Positions 42,774-50,988 of a DNA stretch of 64,000 bases are shown one piece after another (positions within the stretch are counted from its first letter, which is position 1; each line of letters begins with the position of its first letter). Source of the DNA: Natronoglomus mannanivorans (lineage in GTDB: Archaea; Halobacteriota; Halobacteria; Halobacteriales; Natrialbaceae); the NCBI GenBank assembly GCA_025517485.1, contig JAOPKB010000017.1, positions 61,079 to 125,078 on the forward strand, read 5' to 3'. Under the pieces are notes generated by a model that saw only the letters and a list, made by a program, of their open reading frames with translations, was not told where the DNA came from and did not search any database. A program made the translations under genes and the position numbers.

Positions 42774-44980
42774 GTTCCGAGTCCGGTTCGCGCCAGCAAA
42801 AGGCCGCCCGCATTCGAGAGCTGATGGCGACCGAAGGCGACGCCGTCCAGGCGAACACGGAGAGCTTCAACCAGGGGCGCTACGAGTCGGTCTCCCGGCT
42901 GGCGGAGTACGAGGAACTGAAAGACGAGGCTCGCGCGATCAAAGAAGAGGCCATCGAACGGCTCCCGGAACTTATCGAGGAGCTTCGGGAGACGGTCGAG
43001 GCCCGAGGCGGGCACGTCTACGTCGCCGAGGACGCCGCCGACGCGAACCGCTACATCGAAGAGGTCGTCGCCGATCGGGACGCCGAACGCGTGATCAAGT
43101 CCAAGTCGATGACCAGCGAGGAGATCGAGGTCAACGAGGCACTCGAGGCCCGGGACGTCGACGTCGTCGAGACCGACCTCGGCGAGTGGGTGTTACAGGT
43201 CGCCGACGAGGCGCCTTCCCACCTCGTCGCGCCGGCGATCCACAAGTCCCGCGAGGGGATCGCGGAGCTGTTCAACGAGGTCTTCGAGCCCGAGGAACCG
43301 CTCTCGAGCGCCCAGGAACTGACGATGTTCGCTCGCGACAAACTGGGCGAACTGATTACCGACGCCGAGGTCGGGATGACCGGCGCGAACTTTATCACCG
43401 CCGACTCGGGGACGATGATGCTGGTGACCAGCGAGGGCAACGCCCGCAAGACCGCCGTCGTCCCGGATACCCACGTCGCCGTCGCCGGCGTCGAGAAGAT
43501 CGTCCCGTCGGTCGAGGATCTGGACCCGTTCGTCGAACTCATCGGCCGGTCGGGGACGGGTCAGGACATCACGAGCTACGTCTCCCTGCTGACGCCGCCG
43601 GTCGAGTCGCCGGTCGTCGATTTCGACCGACCCGACGAGCCGATCGATCCCGACAGCGCCGACGACCGCGAGTTCCACCTCGTGCTCATCGACAACGGCC
43701 GGATGGCCATGCGCGAGGATCCCGAACTCAAGGAGACGCTCTACTGTATCCGCTGCTCGGCGTGTGCGAACACCTGCGCGAACTTCCAGCACGTCGGCGG
43801 CCACGCCTTCGGCGGCGAGACCTACACCGGCGGCATCGCGACCGGGTGGGAAGCCGGCGTCCACGGACAGGACAGCGCCGCCGAGTTCAACGACCTCTGT
43901 ACCGGCTGTTCGCGCTGCGTCGACGCCTGCCCGGTGAAGATCGACATCCCCTGGATCAACGTCGCCGTCCGTGACCGGATCAACCGCGGGAAAGACGGCG
44001 AACTCGACTGGCTCGTCGAGGGGCTCACCCCGGACGAAGACCCCGGCGGCGTCGACCTCCAGAAGCGGCTGTTCGGTAACTTCGAAACGCTCGCGAAACT
44101 CGGCAGCGCGACCGCGCCGGTCTCGAACTGGATGGCCGACATCGGGCCGTCTCGAGCGGTCATGGAGCGGGTCTTCGGCGTCGACCGGCGGCGGAATCTC
44201 CCCGAGTTCCAGCGGGAGACGCTGGTCGACTGGTTCGAGACGCGACCCGATCGATCCCCTGCCGATCCCACGCGGCAGGTCGTCCTCTATCCCGACCTCT
44301 ACACGAACCACGTGCTCGTCGACCGCGGGAAAGCGGCGGTCCGCACGCTCGAGGCGCTCGGCGTCGACGTCCGCGTTCCGTCGATGCCCTCCTCGGGCCG
44401 AGCACCGCTCTCGCAGGGAATGATCGCGACCGCGCGATCGAAGGCGGAGGCGGTCGCCGACGCGGCCGCACCCCACCTGCTCGAGGACCGGGACATCGTC
44501 GTCATCGAACCCAGCGATCTGGCGATGTTTCAGGGCGAGTACGAGCGGCTGCTGCCCGAGAAGACTGCGACGGCGATCGGCGAGAACAGCTACGAGATCC
44601 TCGAGTACGTCTTCGGCCTGCTGGAGAACGGGGCCGACGACGGCGTGCTCTCGCGGCCGGCCGGCGATGCAAGTATTGCCTACCACAGCCACTGCCAGCA
44701 GCGAACGCTCGGCCTCGAGGCTCACACCGTCGCGGTTCTCGACCGGCTCGGCTACCAGGTGACGACCAGCGACGCGGAGTGTTGTGGAATGGCCGGCTCG
44801 TTCGGCTACAAGAGCGAGTACTACGAACTAGCCGTCGACATCGGCGACGATCTGTGTCGCCAACTCGAGGCGGCCGACGCGAGTCAGGTGCTCACGAGCG
44901 GGACCTCCTGTACCGAACAGGTGGGGTCGCTCGGCGAGGACGATCCGATCCATCCGATCGAGTTGATCGCGCCGCGGTGA
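42770..44980 (+). CDS. Fused LutB-LutA-like iron-sulfur protein, L-lactate oxidation
   Basis: A 736-residue protein. Residues about 60-310 form a LUD domain ('GMTGANFITADSGTMMLVTSEGNARKTAVVPDTHVAV', in part), followed by two 4Fe-4S motifs ('CIRCSACANTC' about 326 and 'CTGCSRCVDAC' about 377) and a C-terminal CCG region with 'CCGMAGSFGYKSEYYELA' (about 671). In bacteria the LutB part (LUD plus 4Fe-4S) and the LutA part (CCG) are separate proteins; here they are one chain. GTG start overlaps the LUD gene stop, with a GGAGG nearby. Expected role: electron transfer from L-lactate to the respiratory chain, giving pyruvate; glycolate-oxidase-like use cannot be excluded. Confidence 0.87.
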   Translation: MSSESGSRQQKAARIRELMATEGDAVQANTESFNQGRYESVSRLAEYEELKDEARAIKEEAIERLPELIEELRETVEARGGHVYVAEDAADANRYIEEVVADRDAERVIKSKSMTSEEIEVNEALEARDVDVVETDLGEWVLQVADEAPSHLVAPAIHKSREGIAELFNEVFEPEEPLSSAQELTMFARDKLGELITDAEVGMTGANFITADSGTMMLVTSEGNARKTAVVPDTHVAVAGVEKIVPSVEDLDPFVELIGRSGTGQDITSYVSLLTPPVESPVVDFDRPDEPIDPDSADDREFHLVLIDNGRMAMREDPELKETLYCIRCSACANTCANFQHVGGHAFGGETYTGGIATGWEAGVHGQDSAAEFNDLCTGCSRCVDACPVKIDIPWINVAVRDRINRGKDGELDWLVEGLTPDEDPGGVDLQKRLFGNFETLAKLGSATAPVSNWMADIGPSRAVMERVFGVDRRRNLPEFQRETLVDWFETRPDRSPADPTRQVVLYPDLYTNHVLVDRGKAAVRTLEALGVDVRVPSMPSSGRAPLSQGMIATARSKAEAVADAAAPHLLEDRDIVVIEPSDLAMFQGEYERLLPEKTATAIGENSYEILEYVFGLLENGADDGVLSRPAGDASIAYHSHCQQRTLGLEAHTVAVLDRLGYQVTTSDAECCGMAGSFGYKSEYYELAVDIGDDLCRQLEAADASQVLTSGTSCTEQVGSLGEDDPIHPIELIAPR

Positions 44981-45144
44981 GGGTGGGGTGGGGTGGGGTC
45001 CGGATTCGGTACCCGATCTGTCCTCGCTTTCCGCGAACTGGCCCGTCGCATACGTGTGATTTTGGGCGACTCTTCACCGACGACTCGAGAGCCGACAGCC
45101 GCTCGTCTCGACTCGCCGGAAACGCGACTCAGAACCGCAGCCGC

Positions 45145-45447
45145 TCACCGCATCCGGTACACTTCGTCCATCCACTGATCGTCGCTCTCCTCGAGAATGC
45201 CGTCCATCACCTCGTTCCAGTCGGCCTGTGCATCGCTTTCCTCCATAACCTCCCGGATCACCTCGGGGTTCTCGAGTTCCAGATAGCCGAAGACGTGGCC
45301 GTCCGTCTCGAAGACCGAATAGGTCTCGATCCCGGCGTCGGACTCGAGGTACGCTTCCTCGAGCGCCTCTGGGACGTCTTCGTGTTCGGTTCGGTACGCC
45401 TCGCGCTGTCCGTCCTCGATCTCGAGGTGGAACGCAATTCGCTCCAT
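45145..45447 (-). CDS. rhaM: L-rhamnose mutarotase
   Basis: A 100-residue protein of the RhaM/RhaU dimeric ferredoxin-like family: 'MERIAFHLEIEDGQREAYRTEH' at the start, 'AGIETYSVFETDGHVFGYLELE' in the middle and a tail with Trp. The family interconverts alpha- and beta-L-rhamnose, a specific marker of L-rhamnose use. ATG 45447 is chosen over the frame start at 45492: a TATA-like GTTATACA lies about 27 bp upstream. The 3' end faces the Fe-S protein gene; on the other side the lactonase follows on the same strand. Confidence 0.9.
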   Translation of the reverse strand: MERIAFHLEIEDGQREAYRTEHEDVPEALEEAYLESDAGIETYSVFETDGHVFGYLELENPEVIREVMEESDAQADWNEVMDGILEESDDQWMDEVYRMR

Positions 45448-45564
45448 GTGGGTGGGGTATCCGTACGAGTGTATAACGATTTGGGTCACCACAGATACTC
45501 GACTGAAGAATAGGTCGAACCGCGGGGCCGGTTCGATGACACCGACCTCACCGACTCACTCGAG

Positions 45565-46437
45565 TCAGAGTCCGGCCAGATCCCGAAACGCCCGGTCGGT
45601 GATCCACTCGCGATCGGTCTCCGAGAGCTCGTCGACGTGCTCGAGCCAGGTCAGCGACTCCTCGTAGCTCGCCACGTCGCTCACGTTCGGGAAGTCAGAG
45701 CCCCAGACGACGCGCTCGCGGCCGAATGTGTCGACGAACCAGCGGACGTGGTCGTGCATGTCCGTGTAGGGAAACTCCTCGTCGGACATGTGGGGGATTT
45801 CCGAGACCTTGACGGCCACGTCGTCGTACGCAGCCAGGTCGGCGAACCGGCTGAACGCGCTCTCCTCCGGAGGAACGGTGGGATCGGCGTGACCGAAGTG
45901 GTCGAAGGCGTAGGTCAGATCGGGATAGGTCTCGACCAGTTCGATCGCCTGCTCGAGCTGGTCGTGGTGGATCAGGATCTGGACGACGGCGTCGGTCTCC
46001 CGGGCCGCGTCCCAGAACTCGGTCTCGTCGATGGCGTCGCGAAGCCAGCTCACGTCGGGATCGAACGTCTCCCACATTCGATCGTAGGGGCAGATCGCGC
46101 CCAGACGGAAGCCGAGGACCCCGTCGACGGCCATCGACCGCCGGAGTTCGTCGGCCGCGCCGTCGGCGAACTGATCCAGCATGACGATGCCGTACAGCTC
46201 GTCGAACTCGCTGGCGACCTGTTCGGTGTACCAGTTGTTCGTCCAGTCACAGATGGGGTAGCCGACGACGACCGCCTCGTCGACGCCGATCGAGTCCATG
46301 TCCTCGAGGAGTTTCTCGCCGCGATAGACGGTCTCCACCGAGAAGGAGTCGACGGAGTTCTCGACGAGCGGGCCGTTGGTCCACGGATGGTCCGACGTCG
46401 GCGGTCCCCAGGCATGGGTGTGGGTGTCCAGTACCAT
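45565..46437 (-). CDS. Amidohydrolase-family lactonase, candidate L-rhamnono-lactonase
   Basis: A 290-residue amidohydrolase-2-type TIM barrel: metal-binding 'DTHTHAW' near the N-terminus, 'FDHFGHADP' His residues and 'VVWGSDFPN' Asp near the C-terminus, plus 'DWTNNWYTEQVASEFDELYGIVML'. The family (COG3618-like) includes sugar-1,4-lactonases for L-fucono- and L-rhamnono-lactone. Start 46437 fits the beginning of the fold and has a TTTAGTA box about 26 bp upstream; the frame extends to 46512 without support. Flanked by mutarotase and diketo-acid hydrolase, so rhamnono-lactone hydrolysis is the best assignment. Confidence 0.85.
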   Translation of the reverse strand: MVLDTHTHAWGPPTSDHPWTNGPLVENSVDSFSVETVYRGEKLLEDMDSIGVDEAVVVGYPICDWTNNWYTEQVASEFDELYGIVMLDQFADGAADELRRSMAVDGVLGFRLGAICPYDRMWETFDPDVSWLRDAIDETEFWDAARETDAVVQILIHHDQLEQAIELVETYPDLTYAFDHFGHADPTVPPEESAFSRFADLAAYDDVAVKVSEIPHMSDEEFPYTDMHDHVRWFVDTFGRERVVWGSDFPNVSDVASYEESLTWLEHVDELSETDREWITDRAFRDLAGL

Positions 46438-46586
46438 GTCGGTTACAACTGGACGGCAATCGCTACTAAAACTTCCTGCTTGGCGGTTGCTGTAGTGAGA
46501 AGCCGACGTCACCGGTCGCTGGGAATCGGTGTCGAGAAGCGTACGAGTTCGCCAACAACCAAAAAGTGCGGCTAGAATCGACCGCG

Positions 46587-47432
46587 TTATTCGGAGACGA
46601 CGTGGTTCGTCAGCTCGCCGATCCCCTCGACCTCGGCAGTGACCGTGTCGCCGGGCTCGAGCAGTTCGGGCGGCTCGCGGAAGATGCCGACGCCGCCGGG
46701 GGTTCCCGTCGCGATGACGTCGCCGGGGCGAAGCGTCATCACGTCCGAGAGGTAGGAGATGATCTCGTCGATGTCGAAGATGAACTGGGCGGTCGAGGAG
46801 GACTGCTTGACCTCGCCGTTGACCCGCAGTTCGACGTCGACGTCGTTGGCGTCGATCTCGTCGTCGGTCACCAGTTCGGGGCCCATCGGCGCGAACGTGT
46901 CGTAGCTCTTCCCGCGGAAGAACTGCTCGTCCTCGAACTGGGCGTCTCGAGCGCTGACGTCGTTGAGAACGGTGTAGCCGGCCACGTAGTCGCGGGCGTC
47001 GGCTTCGTCGACGTGTTTCGCGGTCTTCCCGACGACGACCGCGAGTTCGACCTCGTAATCGAGGTCCTCGACGTCGTCCGGATGGACGATGGCGCTATCG
47101 GGGTTCGCGACCGCGGTCGGTGACTTCGAGAAGAGCATCGGCTTCTCGGGAATCTCCTCGTCTTGCTCCTCGCCGTGTTTGAAGTAGTTCAACCCGACGC
47201 ACGTGATCTTCCCGGGCGTGGGAACGGGTGCCAGCGGCGTGACGTCAGCCAGCGGCTGGCCGCGAAGCGACTCGGTCTCGAGGGCCCGTTCGACGGTCGC
47301 CCGGTAACCGGGGTTCGCGATGTCTTGGTAGGTCGGTTCGCCTGCCGGTGTGTCTGCCAGCGCGTAGACGGTGTCTTCGACGGCGACCCCCCACTGAGGT
47401 TGCCCGTCGCTGGCGTATCGCACGAAGCGCAT
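46587..47432 (-). CDS. Fumarylacetoacetate hydrolase-family enzyme, candidate 2,4-diketo-3-deoxy-L-rhamnonate hydrolase
   Basis: A 281-residue FAH-fold enzyme: 'KITCVGLNYFKHGEE', 'PMLFSKSPTAVANPDSAIVHP', metal-binding 'LDYEVELAVVVGKTAKHV', 'GYTVLNDVSARDAQF', 'ATGTPGGVG' near the end. In the diketo-hydrolase route of L-rhamnose this family cleaves 2,4-diketo-3-deoxy-L-rhamnonate to pyruvate and L-lactate. The L-lactate oxidation genes 2 kb away fit that product. ATG 47432 is chosen; a frame start six codons earlier (47450) has no extra support. Other diketo-acid or keto-deoxy-pentonate dehydratase activities exist in the family. Confidence 0.87.
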   Translation of the reverse strand: MRFVRYASDGQPQWGVAVEDTVYALADTPAGEPTYQDIANPGYRATVERALETESLRGQPLADVTPLAPVPTPGKITCVGLNYFKHGEEQDEEIPEKPMLFSKSPTAVANPDSAIVHPDDVEDLDYEVELAVVVGKTAKHVDEADARDYVAGYTVLNDVSARDAQFEDEQFFRGKSYDTFAPMGPELVTDDEIDANDVDVELRVNGEVKQSSSTAQFIFDIDEIISYLSDVMTLRPGDVIATGTPGGVGIFREPPELLEPGDTVTAEVEGIGELTNHVVSE

Positions 47433-47652
47433 TACAGGTTCCTGATACACGAACCCGGTGGAAAACCGTTTCTATCTCGATTTCGATTATCCAGTACGAC
47501 GGTCGATGTCCATCGCCGATATTGTATAGAATGTGTCTATTCTACAGAGTTGCCATATTCGTGCCCCGATCTTCGATAGCCGACCGAAACACACCGGTAT
47601 CGACTCGAATTCCACCCGAAAGGATCTTCCCGATCCACTGTGCAGAACGGAT

Positions 47653-48279
47653 ATGACCAGTCTGTCGGAGGATCAGGGCTCGTACAACTCCAAGATCAAA
47701 CGAGTCTCCAGCAAGTACGGCCTCGAGGACATCGACCAGGAACTCGCCGATCGGTGGACGCGTACGGACGATCGATTCAGTCTCAGGGAGCTGGCGGACT
47801 TCTTCAACGAGCAGGTGCTCCGGGCCGCCGTCGAATCCCAGAACATGAACCCGCTCGAGGGTGAGGTCGAGAACTTCTATCGTATCCTCACCGACGACGT
47901 CAGTAGCGGCGTCAAGATGCAGGCTCGCAAGCGTCTCGAGCAAAACGGTGTCGACGTCGACGAACTCGTGCACGATTTCGTCTCCTATCAGAGCATCAAC
48001 CGCCACCTGAAAAACGACCTCGGCGTCACGCAGTCGACGACGAAGTCGGGGTCCGATCCGAAGCGCAAACAACAGCGACTCTACGCGCTGCAAAACCGGG
48101 TCGTCGCCGTGGTCGAGAACACGTTAGAACAGCTTCAGGGAACCGGCGAACTCGCACTCCCTGACTTCGACGTCGTCGTCGACATTCGAATCACGTGCTC
48201 TCACTGTAATCGTATTCACTCGCTTCGGGAACTGTTCGACCAGAAGGGGTGTGAGTGTCAACTCGAGTCTGACACATAG
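47653..48279 (+). CDS. rdfA: Rod-determining factor RdfA homologue
   Basis: A 208-residue protein matching the haloarchaeal RdfA family: 'SKYGLEDIDQELADRWT', 'SLRELADFFNEQVLRAAVE', 'LEGEVENFYRILTDDVSSGVKMQARKRLEQNGVDVDEL', and a C-terminal CxxC/CxC zinc-type cluster ('CSHCNRIHSL', 'GCEC'). In Haloferax RdfA is needed for rod-shaped cells. ATG 47653 opens the conserved part; the frame is open from 47533 but the extra residues are not family-like. It has no obvious catabolic role, and many haloarchaea carry several copies. Confidence 0.87.
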   Translation: MTSLSEDQGSYNSKIKRVSSKYGLEDIDQELADRWTRTDDRFSLRELADFFNEQVLRAAVESQNMNPLEGEVENFYRILTDDVSSGVKMQARKRLEQNGVDVDELVHDFVSYQSINRHLKNDLGVTQSTTKSGSDPKRKQQRLYALQNRVVAVVENTLEQLQGTGELALPDFDVVVDIRITCSHCNRIHSLRELFDQKGCECQLESDT

Positions 48280-48485
48280 GTATGATTTCTTCCACTTATT
48301 CACACGCATAAGATGATTTATATTCGTCTGTTATCCTCAGTTGGATGTCCGTACTGTCGTCGGATGAGCCGACCCCGGGCCGTCGTTCGACGCCCGTCGA
48401 CTGTCTCGAGTCAGTCGCCGAGCGCCACGAGTGGCGAGCATGGGACGGGTGTGATGTGCATTCACTGCTCGCCGCCAGATCCGGA

Positions 48486-48983
48486 TCAGTACCGGGTCGA
48501 CGAGACACTGTCGGCGACGACCCCTGCGAGCAGGCCGCCGACGAGGTAGGTGCCGAACATGGGAATCGCGTTGATCGCCGGAACGACGATCACACTGAAC
48601 AGCGGCGGCGGAAAGATCCCGCCGACGAGCGGCCAGTAGAGGATCGAGAACCCGACCGCGAGCAGATACGCCAGCCCCAATCCGTACATCGCGGCTTTCG
48701 TTCCGGTAACCGTCCCGGAGCCGAGTTCCGAGGTCAGCCAGCCGGCGACGATAGCCCCTGGTACGCCCCCGAACAGCCGAACGACGGTGAACGGGTTCTC
48801 GGCGGCGAGCCAGACGCCCGTCGTTTCGTAGATCGTTTGCTTCAGGTCGTCGACCGCCACGAGGTCCGGTGCTACGAAGAGCGCGACCGTCGCGACCGCC
48901 GTGACGAGCGTGCCGGCGTAGACGGCGCTCCGGTCGCGCTCGAGCGCCGCGCGGAGCTTCGCTTCGTCGTCGGTCTCGGTCAT
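48486..48983 (-). CDS. Integral membrane protein, four predicted helices (DUF5518-like)
   Basis: A 165-residue protein with an acidic 20-residue head and about four hydrophobic helices ('TLVTAVATVALFVAP', 'VVRLFGGVPGAIVAGWL', 'GLGLAYLLAVGFSILYWPLVGGIF', 'TYLVGGLLAGVVADSV'). Glycine-rich helices resemble haloarchaeal DUF5518-type proteins; the assignment is tentative and the function unknown. It follows the TIM-barrel gene by 31 bp on the same strand and may be read from that operon. The frame extends to 49127 out of shadow coding; ATG 48983 is where membrane-protein character starts. Confidence 0.75.
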   Translation of the reverse strand: MTETDDEAKLRAALERDRSAVYAGTLVTAVATVALFVAPDLVAVDDLKQTIYETTGVWLAAENPFTVVRLFGGVPGAIVAGWLTSELGSGTVTGTKAAMYGLGLAYLLAVGFSILYWPLVGGIFPPPLFSVIVVPAINAIPMFGTYLVGGLLAGVVADSVSSTRY

Positions 48984-49014
48984 ATCGATCGATAAGCGTG
49001 ACGTCTCGATGGTG

Positions 49015-49755
49015 CTACAACGACTCGAGGAACGCGGCGCCGGTCTCGATCGACGCCGCGGGATCGTCGGGCGCGTCGTGCTCGTAGATGAGCCACTCCA
49101 CGTCCGCCTCGCGAGCCGCGTCCGCACACGCCTGCATGTCGACGTCTCCCTCGCCGATCTCGCGGAAGCCGTGTTCCTCGTCGGTCACCATGTCCTTCAT
49201 GTGTAACAGGTCGATCCGATCGCCGTAGCGCTCGATCAACGCGACCGGATCGCTGCCGCCGACCAGTGCCCAGCCGACGTCGAGTTCGAGCCCGACGTCC
49301 TCGGCGAGGTCCGCGAACCGTTCGAACGCGGTCTCGCCGTCCCCCATCTCGACGAACTCGTGGGCGTGATTGTGGTAGTGAACCGGCCAGTCGTAGGCCG
49401 CCGCGTCCGCAGCGACCGACGCGACACGGTCGGCCGTGGCTTCGACGGCGTCGGCCGACTCGAAGTGCTCGGCCTCGAGGTAGGGAACGACGGCGCTCGG
49501 CGAATCGAGCGTCTCGCCGTACAGTTGGTAGGTCGCCTCGAGGTCGTCCTCGAGCGCGTCGATACCGACGTGCGTTCCCGTGACCTCGAGACCGGTCGCC
49601 TCGAGTGTATCGACGACCTCCTCGGGAGTCGCGTCGCGCAAGCCACCGGAGAACTGCACGCCGTCGTAGCCGGCGTCGGCGACGCGGTCGAGAATGTCGA
49701 GCATGGGTTCGTCCAGGTCGCGGACGCTGTACAGGTTGATGGCAGTCTTGACCAT
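49015..49755 (-). CDS. Sugar isomerase/epimerase-like TIM-barrel protein 2
   Basis: A 246-residue AP-endonuclease-2/xylose-isomerase-like barrel: 'TAINLYSVRDLDEPML', 'GYDGVQFSGGLRDAT', 'HYHNHAHEFVEMGDGETAFERF' and 'LHMKDMVTDEEHGFREIGEGDVDM' with the expected metal-binding His, Glu, Asp. It is not a close copy of the protein at 6141. It follows a Gfo/Idh/MocA gene on the same strand (117-bp gap), giving the second oxidoreductase plus TIM-barrel pair of the window. Family activities range from isomerases to glycoside-cleaving lyases working with Gfo/Idh partners; the substrate is unknown. Confidence 0.85.
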   Translation of the reverse strand: MVKTAINLYSVRDLDEPMLDILDRVADAGYDGVQFSGGLRDATPEEVVDTLEATGLEVTGTHVGIDALEDDLEATYQLYGETLDSPSAVVPYLEAEHFESADAVEATADRVASVAADAAAYDWPVHYHNHAHEFVEMGDGETAFERFADLAEDVGLELDVGWALVGGSDPVALIERYGDRIDLLHMKDMVTDEEHGFREIGEGDVDMQACADAAREADVEWLIYEHDAPDDPAASIETGAAFLESL

Positions 49756-49872
49756 GGGATCGCATCACGTGCTAGTCGTATTGAGCTTACGGTTGTGAAC
49801 GTCCGTTCTCGAGGACGAACTCGTGAGCTGATCGTTTCGCGACGAGCGAGCCGAGGACGAAGAGGTCGCCAG

Positions 49873-50901
49873 TCAGTCGTACTCCCCGTGCCGGAACGCC
49901 TCGAGGTCGATCCACTCCCCACGGTCGGCGGACGTCTCGATCGCCAGGATGAGATCGACTGCCGCCCGCGCCTCGCGGGCCGGGACCATCGGCTCGCGAC
50001 CCTCGCGAATCGCGTCGACGAAGTCCTGAACGATGCGGGCGTGGCCTTCGCCCCACTCGAGGATGCCGTTTTCGTCCTCTTTCCCGATTCCGATCTCGTC
50101 CTCGGCCTCACCCTCACCCATCGCGAACTCGCCGTCGTTGTACGACCCCCGCGTCCCGTTGATCTCGAGGGAATCGACGCCACCCTGCGTCGCGGTCGTC
50201 GCCTCGATCGTCCCGACGGCACCGTTCTCGAACTCGAGGACGACGACGGCGACGTTCTCGCATTCCATCTCCCGATCGACGGTGTCCGTCTTCGCGTAGA
50301 CGCCGGCGACGCCGCCGGCGATCCACTGGAGGAGGTCGATCGCGTGGATCGACTGGTTGAGCAGACAGCCGCCGTCCATCGCTCTCGTCCCCCGCCAGTC
50401 GGCCGAGTCGTAGTACTCCTGCGAGCGGTACCACTTCACCGTCGCCGTCCCGAGCACCAGCCGTCCGAGTTCACCGTTCACGACCGCCTCCCGCGCCCGC
50501 CGGTGGGCCGGGTACGTCCGTCGCTGGAAGACGCCGGCGAGTGTCCGTCCCGTCTCGTCGGCGGCCTCGACCATCGCGTCCATCCGCTCGCGATAGACGT
50601 CCAGGGGCTTCTCACAGAGGACGTGCGCACCGGCTTCCATGCAGTCGATCGCGACGTTCGCGTGGGTTCCACTCGGCGTACAGACGCTCACCGCGTCGAC
50701 GTCGCCCTCGCGAATCATCTCGACGGCGTCGGGGTACCACTGGCAGTCTCGTTCCGCTGCGAACGTCGTGCCGGCGTCCTCGTCGAGGTCGGCGCACGCG
50801 ACGAGTTCGACGCCACTTGCTCGCTCGACGGCGTTCGCGTGGGTGTCACCGATTCCAGCGACGCCAACGATCCCGTATCTGACCGGGTCAGTCACAGTCA
50901 T
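49873..50901 (-). CDS. Gfo/Idh/MocA family oxidoreductase 2
   Basis: A 342-residue NAD(P)-binding oxidoreductase: 'VRYGIVGVAGIGDTHANAV' Rossmann start, 'DAVSVCTPSGTHANVAIDCMEAGAHVLCEKPLDVYRERMD' (in part) with the catalytic Lys of the EKP motif, and 'GAMDGGCLLNQSIHAIDLLQWI'-type segment with His. The frame start at 50928 is nine codons earlier; ATG 50901 begins the domain and a CTTTTTGTA box lies about 27 bp before it. It lies between the DapA-family gene and the TIM-barrel gene on the same strand. Confidence 0.88.
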   Translation of the reverse strand: MTVTDPVRYGIVGVAGIGDTHANAVERASGVELVACADLDEDAGTTFAAERDCQWYPDAVEMIREGDVDAVSVCTPSGTHANVAIDCMEAGAHVLCEKPLDVYRERMDAMVEAADETGRTLAGVFQRRTYPAHRRAREAVVNGELGRLVLGTATVKWYRSQEYYDSADWRGTRAMDGGCLLNQSIHAIDLLQWIAGGVAGVYAKTDTVDREMECENVAVVVLEFENGAVGTIEATTATQGGVDSLEINGTRGSYNDGEFAMGEGEAEDEIGIGKEDENGILEWGEGHARIVQDFVDAIREGREPMVPAREARAAVDLILAIETSADRGEWIDLEAFRHGEYD

Positions 50902-50988
50902 CGTACGGGTTTCGGGTGAGGGGTACAAAAAGTCGACCGGGACGATCGCGTCGGTGCGCGACTCGAGGACTCGATATCCGAGCCCGAA

